Positions 37,890 through 49,800 of a DNA stretch of 64,000 bases are shown here, piece by piece. The notes beneath the pieces are model-generated. The model was given only the letters and a program-made list of their open reading frames with translations, was not told where the DNA came from and did not search any database. Origin of the DNA: Ifrita kowaldi (Eukaryota > Chordata > Aves > Passeriformes > Cinclosomatidae). Positions within the stretch are counted from its first letter, which is position 1, and each line of letters begins with the position of its first letter. Location: the NCBI GenBank assembly GCA_013398055.1, contig VZRS01012042.1, forward strand, positions 62,001-126,000. The letters are read 5' to 3'. Position numbers and translations under genes: made by a program.

Positions 37890-38335
37890 GGTATTCATTA
37901 TTCCCATAAATCCCCTTTAAGTACTGAAAGGCTGCAACAAGGTTTTCCCGGAGTATCTTCTCCAGGCTCAATCACCCAACACTCTCAAACTGTTCTCATA
38001 GAAGAGGTGCTTCAGCCTTCTGGTCATTATTTCCATGGGCCTTCACTGGACCTGCTCTAACAGGTCCATGTCCTTCCTGTGCTGGGACCCCAGAGCTGGA
38101 TGCAGTGTTCCAGGTGGAACACTTTTGGAGGGAACACTTGATCCCACTATGTCTTTGAAGAACATGTTGACAGCTTAAGTCCTTCTGTAGACTCTTGATA
38201 GACATCACTCGGTACTAGTTTCCACTTGGACACCTGTAACTTTTGTAATTTACTGTAACTCTTTGGTCATGGCCATTCAGCTAATTCCTCATCCATTTAA
38301 CACTCTATCCATCAAACTCATACACATTCTGATTT
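37890..38335 (-). mobile_element. CR1 LINE ORF2 fragment lacking its 3' end
   Basis: On the plus strand the reverse complement of CR1 ORF2 is clear: 'cccctttaagtactgaaagg', 'cttctccaggctcaatcacc', 'gaggtgcttcagccttctgg', 'ctctaacaggtccatgtcct' and 'gggaccccagagctggatgc' (37905-38115). After about 38165 it jumps to an earlier part of ORF2: 'gacatcactcggtactagtt', 'tccacttggacac' and 'ggccattcagctaattcctc' (38199-38335). So a piece of RT-coding sequence is deleted inside. The 3' UTR and octamer tail that should lie left of 37890 are absent. The element is dead. Confidence 0.9.
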
Positions 38336-40558
38336 CACAAGGAGTTTTAGCACGATTAAGATGGAAAATGGAATGGAATAAAAATCAGCAATCAGCTTTT
38401 GGGACTGGTTCACAAAAGTGCTACGAACTTATGCCTAGCAGAAACAGGGTATCAAGGTAACTACAAAGGGCTGTCTGCAGACTTTAATTCACCTGAAGTT
38501 GTACAGACAACTTTTGATAAAGCCTGCCTAGTCTGCCAAAATGCTAACATCCATAATTTATTTTAGCTGTCATGCAATCCTGTTACACAGTTCCTAAGAA
38601 AACCACAAGAAACAAAACTTTACTTCTCCTCTGAGTTTCATCCTACAAAGTCTTCAGGAGCTAATTTTTGGCTCATTTAAATGAATGACATAGTTCACAT
38701 TAAATTTGCTGTTGTAGGATTACAGACTTAGACTCCAACAATGCCTTCGTTTCTTTTCTGTAGCTTGCTGGAGATCATAGAATAGTATTCTTTGAAGTGC
38801 AGAGGTTTTGCCTTATTTGCTTTGTGAAGTGCTTTCTGCATTTACCACAGATTATGAATAATGAAAGGTAATTATTTTGAGTAAGAAAAGGTGTTTACAA
38901 GAAAAAGAAAATATAATGCTCCTGTATATTCCCTGTGGAACAAAAAGCAGAGCCATGTTGTTTCCTCACTCTGCAAAACAACACAAACAAATAGGTCATA
39001 GAAAGAAAGAAGAAGCAATGCACATGAGAATGACCCCTCAGAAAGAATTATCTAGGAAAGTAGAGGCAATGTGATGGCAATCCTAAATATTTATTGTAGC
39101 ATTTGAAAAATGTGCCTTTTGTGACCACTGTTTCCAGCTGATAAACCAAGACTGGGCTGGCAGAGATATAAATCACAACATAACTGATTTTTTTTTTTTT
39201 TTTTTGCCTCAGACCTCACTGCAGGATTATTTTGCAAGAGTATGTACAACCCCAGTTCACCCTGGGAAGGAATAAGCACACACAATTGGCAATTTTGCCT
39301 GACATTTGATGTACAGAACACACAAATATGTTAAGACAGAATCATGTTATTCAAGTTTGGCTGACACAGTATTAGATCAAAACACACATACTGGGTCCCT
39401 TCATGACATAAAATTTAAATCCTGATTTGCCTGTTGCCATGCAAAGCCACTTTGTAATGTCCCCTTCACTGGGGGAGGTATGGCCCCGGTGCAGCAGGCT
39501 GTGCTGCACATGTACCAGCCAACCCACAGTGCCCATCAGGAGATGGTTATCAGCTCACAGCTACTTGCCTGGGGAAGGATCAATTTGCACTTCCATCCTT
39601 TTCTTCCTTTACTGCTCCCCAGTATTCCCAGCTGGGCACCCCTTCCACTGACCTTATTCCAGCTGAACAGCCTGTTAACAACTTTGGTGAATAAAGTGTG
39701 CTGAGAAGTCCAGCTGGGTTAGTTTCCTGAAATATTAGCAAACTATGTCAGCCTATGGAGAGGTCTGGTGAGAAGCAGAGACAGAAAATTGATGGAAATA
39801 GGAAGATGTAGAAGGTAATCTTCCAGAGCAGGTAACTTTGGAAAGGTAGAATTAGTACAGAAGAGGCCTGCAAAGGGGATTGCCCCTTTCTGCAGCTCCA
39901 GGTTCCTAAACTGCCTTGCTGCATTTCATGTAACTGCAGTGTTATGGTCTAACACACCTTCATGCTAGACACTTAGCATGGGTGTACGTTTTTGTATGAG
40001 TCCTGTAGACCATTTAATTATACAGAGGGTAAAAGGGATGGAAGATGACTGTGCCAAAACTTAGAACATCTTGCGGAAAGGAAGAACTTGGCTAGCTCAT
40101 CTAACACAGTGATGACAACTATTAGTGGTTATAGCACAAGTTATTACTATTATTATTCCTTCCTTTTTTTTTTTAAATCAAGTCCCATTGTTTTCATTCT
40201 ATCTGTAATCACTTTCTGCAGATTTCTGCTGGCTCACAGGAATGATTATCAAAAGGAATGGCTGCCCTTTTCAGAAAATACAGCAGAAGGGAAGTTCTCA
40301 ATTCATAATTCACTTAGTAGAATGATTCAAGGAGCTGCTGTAAGCATTCAGCCAAGTAACAGAAATATATCATAATTCCTATGGGGGCATAAAAACATGT
40401 TTGTGTACATGACACCTGGAGGAATACTAGAGTGTGGGAGCAATTTATGGCCTGAAATAAGCTACTCCTTTCATGAAAACACTGATGACAAAGAGCACAC
40501 TGTTAAAACTGGAAATAATTCTAGCTGTTTTTTCATCTGTTAACAAACTATTTACATT
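38336..40558. other. Unassigned DNA
   Basis: A run of 18 T lies at 39188-39205, and (ATT)-like sequence near 40138-40158. The part at about 39420-39720 is GC-richer, with overlapping 74-codon frames and an aataaa at about 39688, but I could not identify it. No exon is supported. Confidence 0.5.
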
Positions 40559-40602
40559 TTATATATATATGTGTGTATATATATACACATATATACATAT
40601 AT
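40559..40602. repeat. TA/TG repeat forming a near-perfect palindrome
   Basis: Alternating atatat, gtgtg, atatat, acacat and atatac blocks make the tract almost self-complementary around its centre. Such alternating purine-pyrimidine DNA can form cruciforms; that is general knowledge, not seen here. Confidence 0.85.
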
Positions 40603-42589
40603 TAGAACTATTCAGCAGATCTTTTTCAGCTTATTAAAATGAAAGAATAAACAACCTTGCACAAATTTCAGACATCTTCATCTTAGTCTTCCAACAGTGA
40701 GTCTTTATCCTCTTCTTATGAGCAGGAACATACTCTCCTATTTCATCTTATGGCTGTTAAACTTTTCAGGGTACAAATGGCTTTTCAACAGGTCTTGTCT
40801 GTAACTGTGAGAGTATGTGAATGTAGCTGAAAATTTCTGCAAGTCAGTAGGACAGTGTGGAGGCTGAGTTCAAATGCATGAACTCACAAAAGCATGTTCT
40901 TTGACAATATCAGTTGGTGTGATTACTTCAGCTGGAAGTTGATTCCAGCATTATGAGTATAATCTTCACTGTCAGGGATTTAACACTAAAAGATCTTCCT
41001 GGCTTAGCTGGAGACATTACAGGTAAAATCTAAAATGGAAGCTGGAAATCTTTCCTTCCGGTCCTTTACTGCAACTGTAATGTCAATGTCAGAAAGAAAA
41101 ATAGAAAAAAAATTGGGATTGCCTTTAAAACAACTCAAATTTCACTAAAAACACTTTGTTAATGCCAAAACTCGCTGAGGTTCCACAGGTTATGATACAA
41201 TCATTTTGGCATCCTAGTGAGAATGGCTACCTGATTGAAATCTGAAATGTTCAAGATGTTCTGAAGTTGCCGATCTAAAACAAAAGCATGCAGAACCTGC
41301 TAATTTTGTAGGGACAACTAGGTGACTAGAATTATTTCTACTGGCAGTCTTTGAGTAAGGCAGGAGATTTAGCTAAAAAATTGTCTGACATACCAAGGTA
41401 CTGAAATTTTTTTAATCTTAATACTTGGCACTGGATTTCTGTAAAAATAGTTGCAAAATTAAAACTTTAGTCCCCATCTTGGCTGTAAATTGAGAATTAA
41501 CTCATTAAGCCTGTTCATGAGATCTTCTGCGTATGAAGGGAAGCTCTGTGCATGAATGCATATATATATGCAAAAAATGAGAATATCATGGCAATGACCA
41601 CAATTTAAACTACAGAACCCTTAAAATTATTCTTGTGAGCTTAAATTCCTACATATCACTTCTTAATATTACTTACACATATACATTTTCTATTTCATGA
41701 GGAAAAAAGTAGAGAAATAAAAAAGATTAAACTATGAAAACAAACTTCCAGACAGGAGATTATAAATACAAACACCTAGAGTATGTATTAGAAATTCATA
41801 CAGCAATGATAGGTTAAGAGTTTCAAGATTAAAATCAGAAAAATTACAAAATCAGAATGTTTTCAGGAAATGATTGTCAGGCTTTATCAGCTATAAACAA
41901 CTACCTGCAGTCCTTCTTCCTCTACTGAGTGTACATCTGCTCTAAAATCTAAATAATGCTGCTGTACACAGGGTGGCATCATGACTTCAAAAGCCATAGG
42001 CAAGACTTCAGGTGGGGAACAACATCTCCTGGTAGGAGGGAAGCAATGATATAAACGCCAAATCTCTCCTTGGTATTAATAATGTGGAAACTGTGATTTC
42101 TGCGGAAAGATTAAATCACACTGAGAAGTCTTTTAAAGAGAATTAATGGGGAAGAGAGGTGACAACTCAGAGACTAGTAAAGAAATTATGATTAGAATCA
42201 AAAGAAAAGGGTGTTGGGAAATGGGGGTAAAAGAGACCACAGGGACAGTGTTGCAGGATGTCAGGCTCCCACCCCACGGCAGGCACACAACTGCACATGG
42301 ATGAACAAAAGCTCAGTGACTTAGATGTGGAAGGAAAAGTCACACAACTGAAGTAAGCAGTGGATGAGTAAAAACTTACAGTAAGGTAAACAGGCAAGAG
42401 AATGAGATGAAGATGGCTCTCATTGTGATGGCACAAATACATAGGGCTCTCATACAAAGGCAGATGAGCTTGGCGTAAACAGGGAATGCCTTTTGTCTCA
42501 GTATTCATTAGCGAGGGCTTTCTCTGTGCTTAAGGATAGGATTCAAGAGCAAGGAGAATGACAAGAGGAGGATGAGTCCAGGATTACTG
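40603..42589. other. Unassigned DNA
   Basis: A short atatatatat run lies near 41561-41569. The 113-codon minus-strand frame at 42167-42508 has no motif. Nothing else was recognised. Confidence 0.5.
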
Positions 42590-43478
42590 TGAGCTCTAAA
42601 TAAGATCATGGATTGCACTCAGCTGTGCTAAGAAAGCTGGCTGATGTTCTTGCAAGGCCATTGTTCAAGAAAAGTCTTGGAGACTGTGGGAGATCTCTGT
42701 CCGTAGGGCGAAAGCAAATGATGGTTCAACCCCATAACTACAAGCTTTACTTTGGTTCCTGGGACAATCATAGAACTGGTGCTTTAGAAGCACATTTCTG
42801 AATATGAGGGAGGAAAAGGTGATGGGGAATTGTTGTGGTGGTTTGACAAAAAGTGACTCAGGAGCAAATCAGCTGGATATCTTCTGTGATAAAATAACTG
42901 AATTTGCAGACATGGAGAAAGCAGGAGCTATCTGTCACTTAGGCTGACTTCAGCAAGGCTTCCAGCACCACCCCACAATGTCCCTAGAGCTAAGCTGGAT
43001 ACTGGGGTGGAGGTGTGCGTGCCCCTCCAGGGTGGTGAATATGGATTGAGTGGTTGGGCTCTGATGGGACAGCCTGAGCTGTCATACCTGGGTCATACCT
43101 TCCTGGAGGCTGGTGTCCTGTGGGATCCCACAGGGGTTGCCCTGGGGTTGGTCCTGTGTAATGTCTCTATCTGTGACCTGGAAAGGTGACGAAGTGTGCC
43201 CTGTCAGGTTTGCAGGGGGCACCAAACTGGGGTAGCAGACAGGTCCATATGCGTGAGGGCAGGACATTTGTACGGGTGGTGGGATGAAGAGGCCACTGGG
43301 ACCCTCAGGTGACTGAGGCAGGAACAAAGGGCAGCTCTGTCCTGGGGAGAGAGGGTTTCCAGCTGCCACATAATAAAGCCCTCAGCAATTTGGCTTGATC
43401 TACAGCTGAGCCTGCTAGGGGCAGTGTTGGACTAGAAGCCTCCTGAAGTCTCCATCCTGAATTGTCCTTCACTGTTAC
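42590..43478 (+). mobile_element. CR1 LINE with RT segment, internally deleted, inactive
   Basis: The left part translates to KLADVLARPL (normally ELADVLARPL), a conserved stretch of CR1 ORF2 upstream of the RT motifs. 'gactgtgggagatctctg' and 'ctggtgctttagaagcacat' follow as expected. The motif A region is 'gacttcagcaaggcttccag', the motif B region reads GVALGLVL where GVPQGSVL is usual, and the catalytic FADD is FAGG at 43209-43220. After about 43340 the match jumps to the 3' UTR ('aataaagccctcagcaattt', 'ggcagtgttggactagaagc', 'ctcctgaagtc'), ending in degenerate octamers near 43478. Much of late ORF2 is therefore missing. The 3' tail type resembles the gagcaggaggttggactaga subfamily. Frames shift repeatedly and the copy is old. 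Confidence 0.88.
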
Positions 43479-46400
43479 AATCCATAAAGTATCTACTTCT
43501 CAGGAGACTAGTAACTTTTTGGCAGAAACAGCAGGGTGGCATTGTTGTTTGGGGTTTTTTGGCATAAATTGAACTCTAGGCAAAGCCTCAAATTCTTGCA
43601 GCACACTATGCACCTGACTCAAAGTCAAAACAATGTGTTTAGCATTACAGAAAAAACCTACAAAAATATTGGGAGTCCCAAAAAAAAAAAGAAATCAATG
43701 TACTGACACATAGGAAACTGTTCTTTGATGCTGTTGCTAGAGACTGAAAAGCTCAGAGTGATCTGGCTTGGGACACCGGGCTTCTGCAGCTATGTGCTGT
43801 TCTAACTACTGGCTATCAAAGCCCACAGTTACCACAATGCTAAGGATGCTCCACTCACTCTGGTGAAAGTCCAGCCAGAAGAAGGAAGAGAAAGAATGCC
43901 ATCTGGACATAACTTCATTATATTACCAAGTTCTGCCCCACATATTGTCAAGGCTTTCTTAGGAGAGGTAAACGTGGCTGTTGTTCAAAATTCACAGGCT
44001 GAGTTTAGAAAGACAAGATGACATTGATTTAGATTCAAAGTAGAGCACAATTCTGTGTCTTACAATTAACCATTTCAAACCTTCAAATTAATCTAACTGA
44101 AAACAGAAGACGGTTCTAATTTGCTGGTAGGAACAAGATCTGAAGGAAAAGAGCCATAACTAAAGAAAAAAGCTGTATTCACAAAGGCAACAGGATGCAT
44201 CCACCCACCTTTTACAAAATGCTGGTGCAGTTTTCTTAAAAAAATATAAAACTGCACATTGTTTATCTCACTTTTTTTGGTTTAAACTTTCATGTTTATA
44301 GTAAACCAACTTACAGTTAATTTTCTGTCTGCAAAAAATACGGTAAATGTCATTTCTGGACCATAAAATTTTAGACACACAGAAAACTTTGGAAACCACA
44401 CAAAATAATGATTCTAATTTTTGAAATTCAGCAAGCTTACTAAATATGTGCTAGTTATAAGCGTGTCCCTGTATCTGCAAGCAAGTGAAAGGCATGTGTT
44501 TTATGGGACTACAGGAAGAACTTTACAGGAAACCCGTCCGAGATCCTGCTTCTCTAACAAATGACATGTGGGAAAAGAAGATGAGAAGATGATCATGATC
44601 TTGGATGAGCCTGCCAATTAAGGCATCAGTGAACTGAGGCATGGTGACAACTAGAAGAAGGCAACTTGTAACTCTGTGTCATGGAAGTATACAAGGAAAA
44701 GAATGACATGTCTCTCATACACAGGAGCAAAGAACAGCTAGACCAAAAAAGTTAAAGGGCATACCTGAAGACTAAGAAAGGTTGCAATGGCAACATAAGA
44801 GTTTTAAAACCTGGATTGTTGTATTAAAGCAGAAACAACCAGTAACAGTTCTTGGCAAAAACTGCTCATTGCTAAAAAATACAGAAAGAAGTAAGACTAA
44901 ATGCAGGCTCAGGAATACTTTATGGAGATATGTTATCTGTAGAAGCAGAGGAAGCCCATGGCCCTATTAAAAAACACCCTGAGCTGAAATCCAAATTCAA
45001 ATGCAAACCTGAAAGATAACCTTTCACAAATATTTTCACACTGAATTAAGGGAGGTTGTCAGTTACAACTAGCAGACGGGCATTTTGTTCTTTCCAGCAT
45101 TCTCTAATTAAATGATAATAAATTTCTTCTTATTCCAGCTAGCTCTACTGCATTGACATGTCCTGAATGCAATGAATAAGATCTATGGATTCTTTTACAT
45201 GTTATGTAAATGCATGAACTTATTGAGTGGCTAAACTTCTGTAAACAAATGTGTTGAACGTGCTTAACTAGATATTAAAAAGTAGTAAAGCAGCTTTGCC
45301 ATTTGTTTGTCCACCAAGTAATAACCCCCCCACTGCTTTCCAAAGCTCTCTACACAGTTAATTCTGGTTTGGGCTGACAGACTGGGCAAAGGATTGGAGC
45401 TTGAAATATGCCTCACAGGAAATTCAAACAGAGGTGAAAGAATGACAGAAATGCAGCCAATTTTGATCCTTACAAGGTATTCAATCTGTTTAGGGTCAGG
45501 CAAGACCAGACAACTCAAAGACAAATTACTTCTACTTTGTAACAAAGTATAAACATTTTTAATATAAATGTGTACATTTGCATAACACTCCTGACACTTT
45601 TTGGTTTTGCAGTTTTATTTACAAAAGCAAACAAACAAGAAAATCTAACTCCTCCCCCACTCTCAAGAAAAAAATTAAAGTACTAAGAAACGGTATAATA
45701 TCTCATGCAAACGGAATCAAAAATTTAATTCTATTCTTGGCCCAGTATCTGGTTCAGTACAGAACAAAATCAAAAAAATCTTCAAATATATCTTTTCATG
45801 ATTTCCATTCTAAGTAACTAAAATGAGATACTAACGCTGTATTTTTCGAACATGAAGAGACATGAAGACTGATCAATATCTGCAAATTACATGGAATCTC
45901 CAAACAAGACCAAGAAACAGGATGAACTGAGTCTAATTCTTGATGATACTTGGTTATGCTTTCCCTTTTCACAGTAGGAGAGTATTGGATATAAGTTTAA
46001 TGTTCTGTTTTATAAAAATTAGCACCTATTACTGCATTTTGTCCTTTATTAACAGCAGACCCAAATTAAGATTAAGAAAGCTCCAAATCAAAATGGTTAT
46101 GAGGTCAAGGATAACCTGATTTTAGAATATAAATTTAGAAAACGTACAAGCACACATTCACAAAGCTTCTCCGGGATCTTTTTTAGTTATAGTAACAAAA
46201 TTCAGTTCTTTTACATAACCAAGGTGCATAAATTTCTGTATTTCCTTTCTGACATCCCTCATCTGCAAGGCTGTTGCAAATAATGAGCTCTCATCAGTGC
46301 TTGAGGAACTCTTAGGATTTCTATGCTAAAACAAGTGACCTATATTAAGACACCAGTGTCAAAGAAGATCCATGAATATATACAGAAGGTTAAACAACAC

Positions 46401-46770
46401 CTAAGGAATACACGAATTGATCCACAGCAACAGTTGTACTGATAGAGTACATAGAGGGTCCATATCCCAAATCCAGAAAAGCCTACTAATGATCAAAAAT
46501 ACTTCAAGAAAAATTCTGTGCAGACCTCATAAAAAATAAAGATAAAAAATATGGTCTTTACCCTAATTATCGTTGCATGAGCGCATATGTGAATTAGTGG
46601 CCAAACGAAAATGTAAGTGCCACTGATAACACTACACTCTTACTATTTGCAATGGCTATTATAGCTTGTATCAGCCATATGTAAATCTTTATAAAGCTGT
46701 GTAAACTGTGCTTGAACTAAATACACATTAACATTAGTACATACATGGCAAACATATGTGTACTATCTTT
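43479..46770. other. Unassigned DNA
   Basis: An A-run lies near 43681-43690 and a 17-nt near-palindrome tactttgt-a-acaaagta at 45533-45549. Frames up to about 93 codons show no motif. No gene or named element was recognised. Confidence 0.55.
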
Positions 46771-46834
46771 GCATATATGTGTATATGTGTGTGTATATAT
46801 ATATATATACTTGCATAAATACATACATATATGG
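46771..46834. repeat. TA/TG microsatellite
   Basis: Mixed tatg, tg and ta units (gcatatatgtgtatatgtgt, then a long tatata run) with an acatacat part on the right. It is imperfect and probably length-variable. Confidence 0.85.
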
Positions 46835-49800
46835 CAATACACAGATATGATCCAACAAAGAGAATTTGTAAACATGCATTTCATAGCTGTGAAAAACTAG
46901 GTTTAATTGTTTTACCAGGAGACAACTGTGCTGAGTGGCAAAACCAGACCAGATTAAAACAGCTGGGGTAGTGCTGTTCTTGGGGCTAAGGGCATTTTGA
47001 AAGATTCTGTGTGTTTGTATCACAGGGAAATAATTATTTTTTTTATAGCAATTGATGGTTTTACACAAGGTGCGTCATTGAAAAGAGAAAACTGGTAAGA
47101 CACAGCAGAATGACATTTAAGGAATTGCTTAACCTAAAACCAGTAAATCCGTTAAAGGCCCAGATGCCATTTGATGATGGATTCGTGGCTGAGGATGGTG
47201 TTAAATCCAGGTGAAAACACTACACCTCCGAAATGTCAATCTGCTCTAATGAGATTCTGGCAGCATGCAATCCAGAAAACTAACTAATATGGACTGCTAT
47301 GACCATCTAAATAAATTTATTGTATTCTAATCTAATTCTTACCTATCAGAAGGTAGGTAGTTACACCAATAAATTCCTACCACATACTCAAGAATTGCTG
47401 GCTGAAGTGGGATGTGTTTTCTGGGAGGACTGTCAGCCACCTTGCACTTGTCATATTGAATCATGCAGCACTAAAGTAGTTCAGCAGCAGATGTAAAATT
47501 ATAAAAGAAACCTCACTGTAAGAGCTCTGTTTCTCAGTGCTCTTGATATTTCACAGTTGCATTTGACATTAACTGGAAACTTAAGAAAACCACAACATAT
47601 AACTTGGGGCAAGAAGGAAAGCAAACACAGGATATTCATTATTTCCTCCCCATGGACATAAAGACTAAAATCTGTGAACTTTGGAAAACTGGTAAGGGTG
47701 AAAGAATTGCTTTGAAACAGCAGCAGTTTTGTCTGTCTGCACTGGACATGATGACAATGATTATTTTTCAATAGAAAGCCTGTATCGACATTGGAATAAG
47801 GTATATAATACACTACAGAAATAAGAAAATTTTGTCCATTTTGAAAACCCTGTCCAACAATATTATCTGATGCTTTTATGTTTTTGTGTTATGGGAAAAA
47901 GAAAATAATAATACTCTGTTTGCCTTCACACCATTCAGTTTTACAGGACGTCTACATCATATCCCATTCACTTACTTTTTTCAGGTTCATGAATAACTAT
48001 CTCTTCATACAAAAGATGTTCCACATTTTTGCCCTTGTCTGTACTCTTTTTTACATCCATGGTGCACCTCTTGAAAAGAACAGTACAGGAGATACTTAGT
48101 ACTCAAAGGGTGAATTTATGTTGTGGTTTGTTCTGGTCTCTTTCCCAGCAGACTCTATGATTCTTCAGTGTCAGAATTTCTGGCACACTACAGCCAACCC
48201 TATTAACAAGGATAATAAGGAGGCAACTGAAACCACAGACTAGCCAGGGTCCTAGAGAGCACACTGGGTTTTTTGGTGTAAGGAGATTCAGCGCCTCCAC
48301 AAAAATCCAGACAAGGCTGAATCAGCTTATGTTCAACCAGTTAAACCTTGGTTCGTAGGAAAAGATAAGATCCAGCTGGACTTAGCTGTCCCAGTTCATG
48401 CAAACCATGTAGAATTCAGACTGGCCTGCAGATCCACTTGGTGCATCTGCATGCTTCCCAAGGACTGTTTTGTAAGGTGAGGTATGGACATTATCTTGTA
48501 TAAGATCCTGAAACTTGTGACGCTTGGGAACAAGTAAATAGATGATGGATCCAAGAAGGATTTTATTATTCTCAATTCTTTCTTAATTGAAAATTGCCCA
48601 AATGGCTGAGCTGTCACTTGAAATAGTAGAGCTAATCTATCCCAGAAAGATAAGCCTCTCTGTGATCGAGTGAAAATCTCTAGTGTCTGGCATGTTTTCT
48701 CTGAACAGAGTAGATACTATACTAATGCTAGGAGACCGGGCACCTGGGTTCACTTTTGCAGAGAAAAATTATATAAGCAAATGGAATGCCAAGGAAATTG
48801 CTAATGACAGAAAACCAGCCAAACCTCAGTGAATCTGGTTTCTACATCTCCAGATTCTTCTTCCACTTAAAATATACAGAAAACACTCCTACTTTGCCTC
48901 ATCAAAGCACTACCAGGCTTACCTTTATATTTATGTGGTATTTTTTTGGCAGAAAACTATTACTGCAGTATGTGGCTCTGAAGCCACCAGGAAACCTAAA
49001 AACCCAACTCTTTTTACCACTCATGCTGGTCTAATAAAGTCAGTGTAAGCACCAGAATGCCTGATAGGGCAGATGTTGATTTGGATTGGTATACATTGCA
49101 CACACAGGACAACTACTAAGAAAATTCAATCTGCATGGAATTTTATAAAATGAAGAAAATTAAGAGTTCTACTGAAACATCTCAGCATGCATAAATACTG
49201 TCTTAATATCATCCCTACACAAAATACTCTCTAGCTCATTGCACAGATTAGTGTTAAATAAATTGCATTTCTTGTCTCTTGATATTATTATTGCTATTGT
49301 TTCAGAGAATGATTACTTTGTATTTATTTCTATTGTTCCTTTAATCCTTTAATCAACAAGTTTTGCCAATAGTACTAAAGGTGTTTTCTAAAGCAAATGC
49401 TTCATTTGCACAGGAATTTCAAGCAACAGAAAAAACTGAGACAATCCAAAATCCACTGACTAGGTTTGAAAGTTTTCTCCATTTACAATACTCATTATAT
49501 CTATATACTCACAAGCAGAATCACAATTTTAGTACATAGCAATCATAAGGACTACTGCAATTCTCACCCTCATCTTTAAGAAATAAATATGTCAGAACAA
49601 ATTCTCCAATTGAAATACTTTCTTACATTTCCTGGGTTATTCCAGTGCTTCTCCAGTTGAGAATATCCTCTTGAAAGGGAGAATATATATGTTTGTTTTA
49701 ATTTGGGATGACTCAGAGAAAAGGACAATTCAAAGAGACCTCAGAGTCATCCATCAATCACATCACCTAAACATAAAATAGCTGTACTTACGCCTTACTT

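Noticed and set aside
42167..42508. 113-codon minus-strand frame rich in Ser, Cys and His
   Set aside because: No motif, and it is flanked by unassigned non-coding DNA next to a CR1; likely chance.
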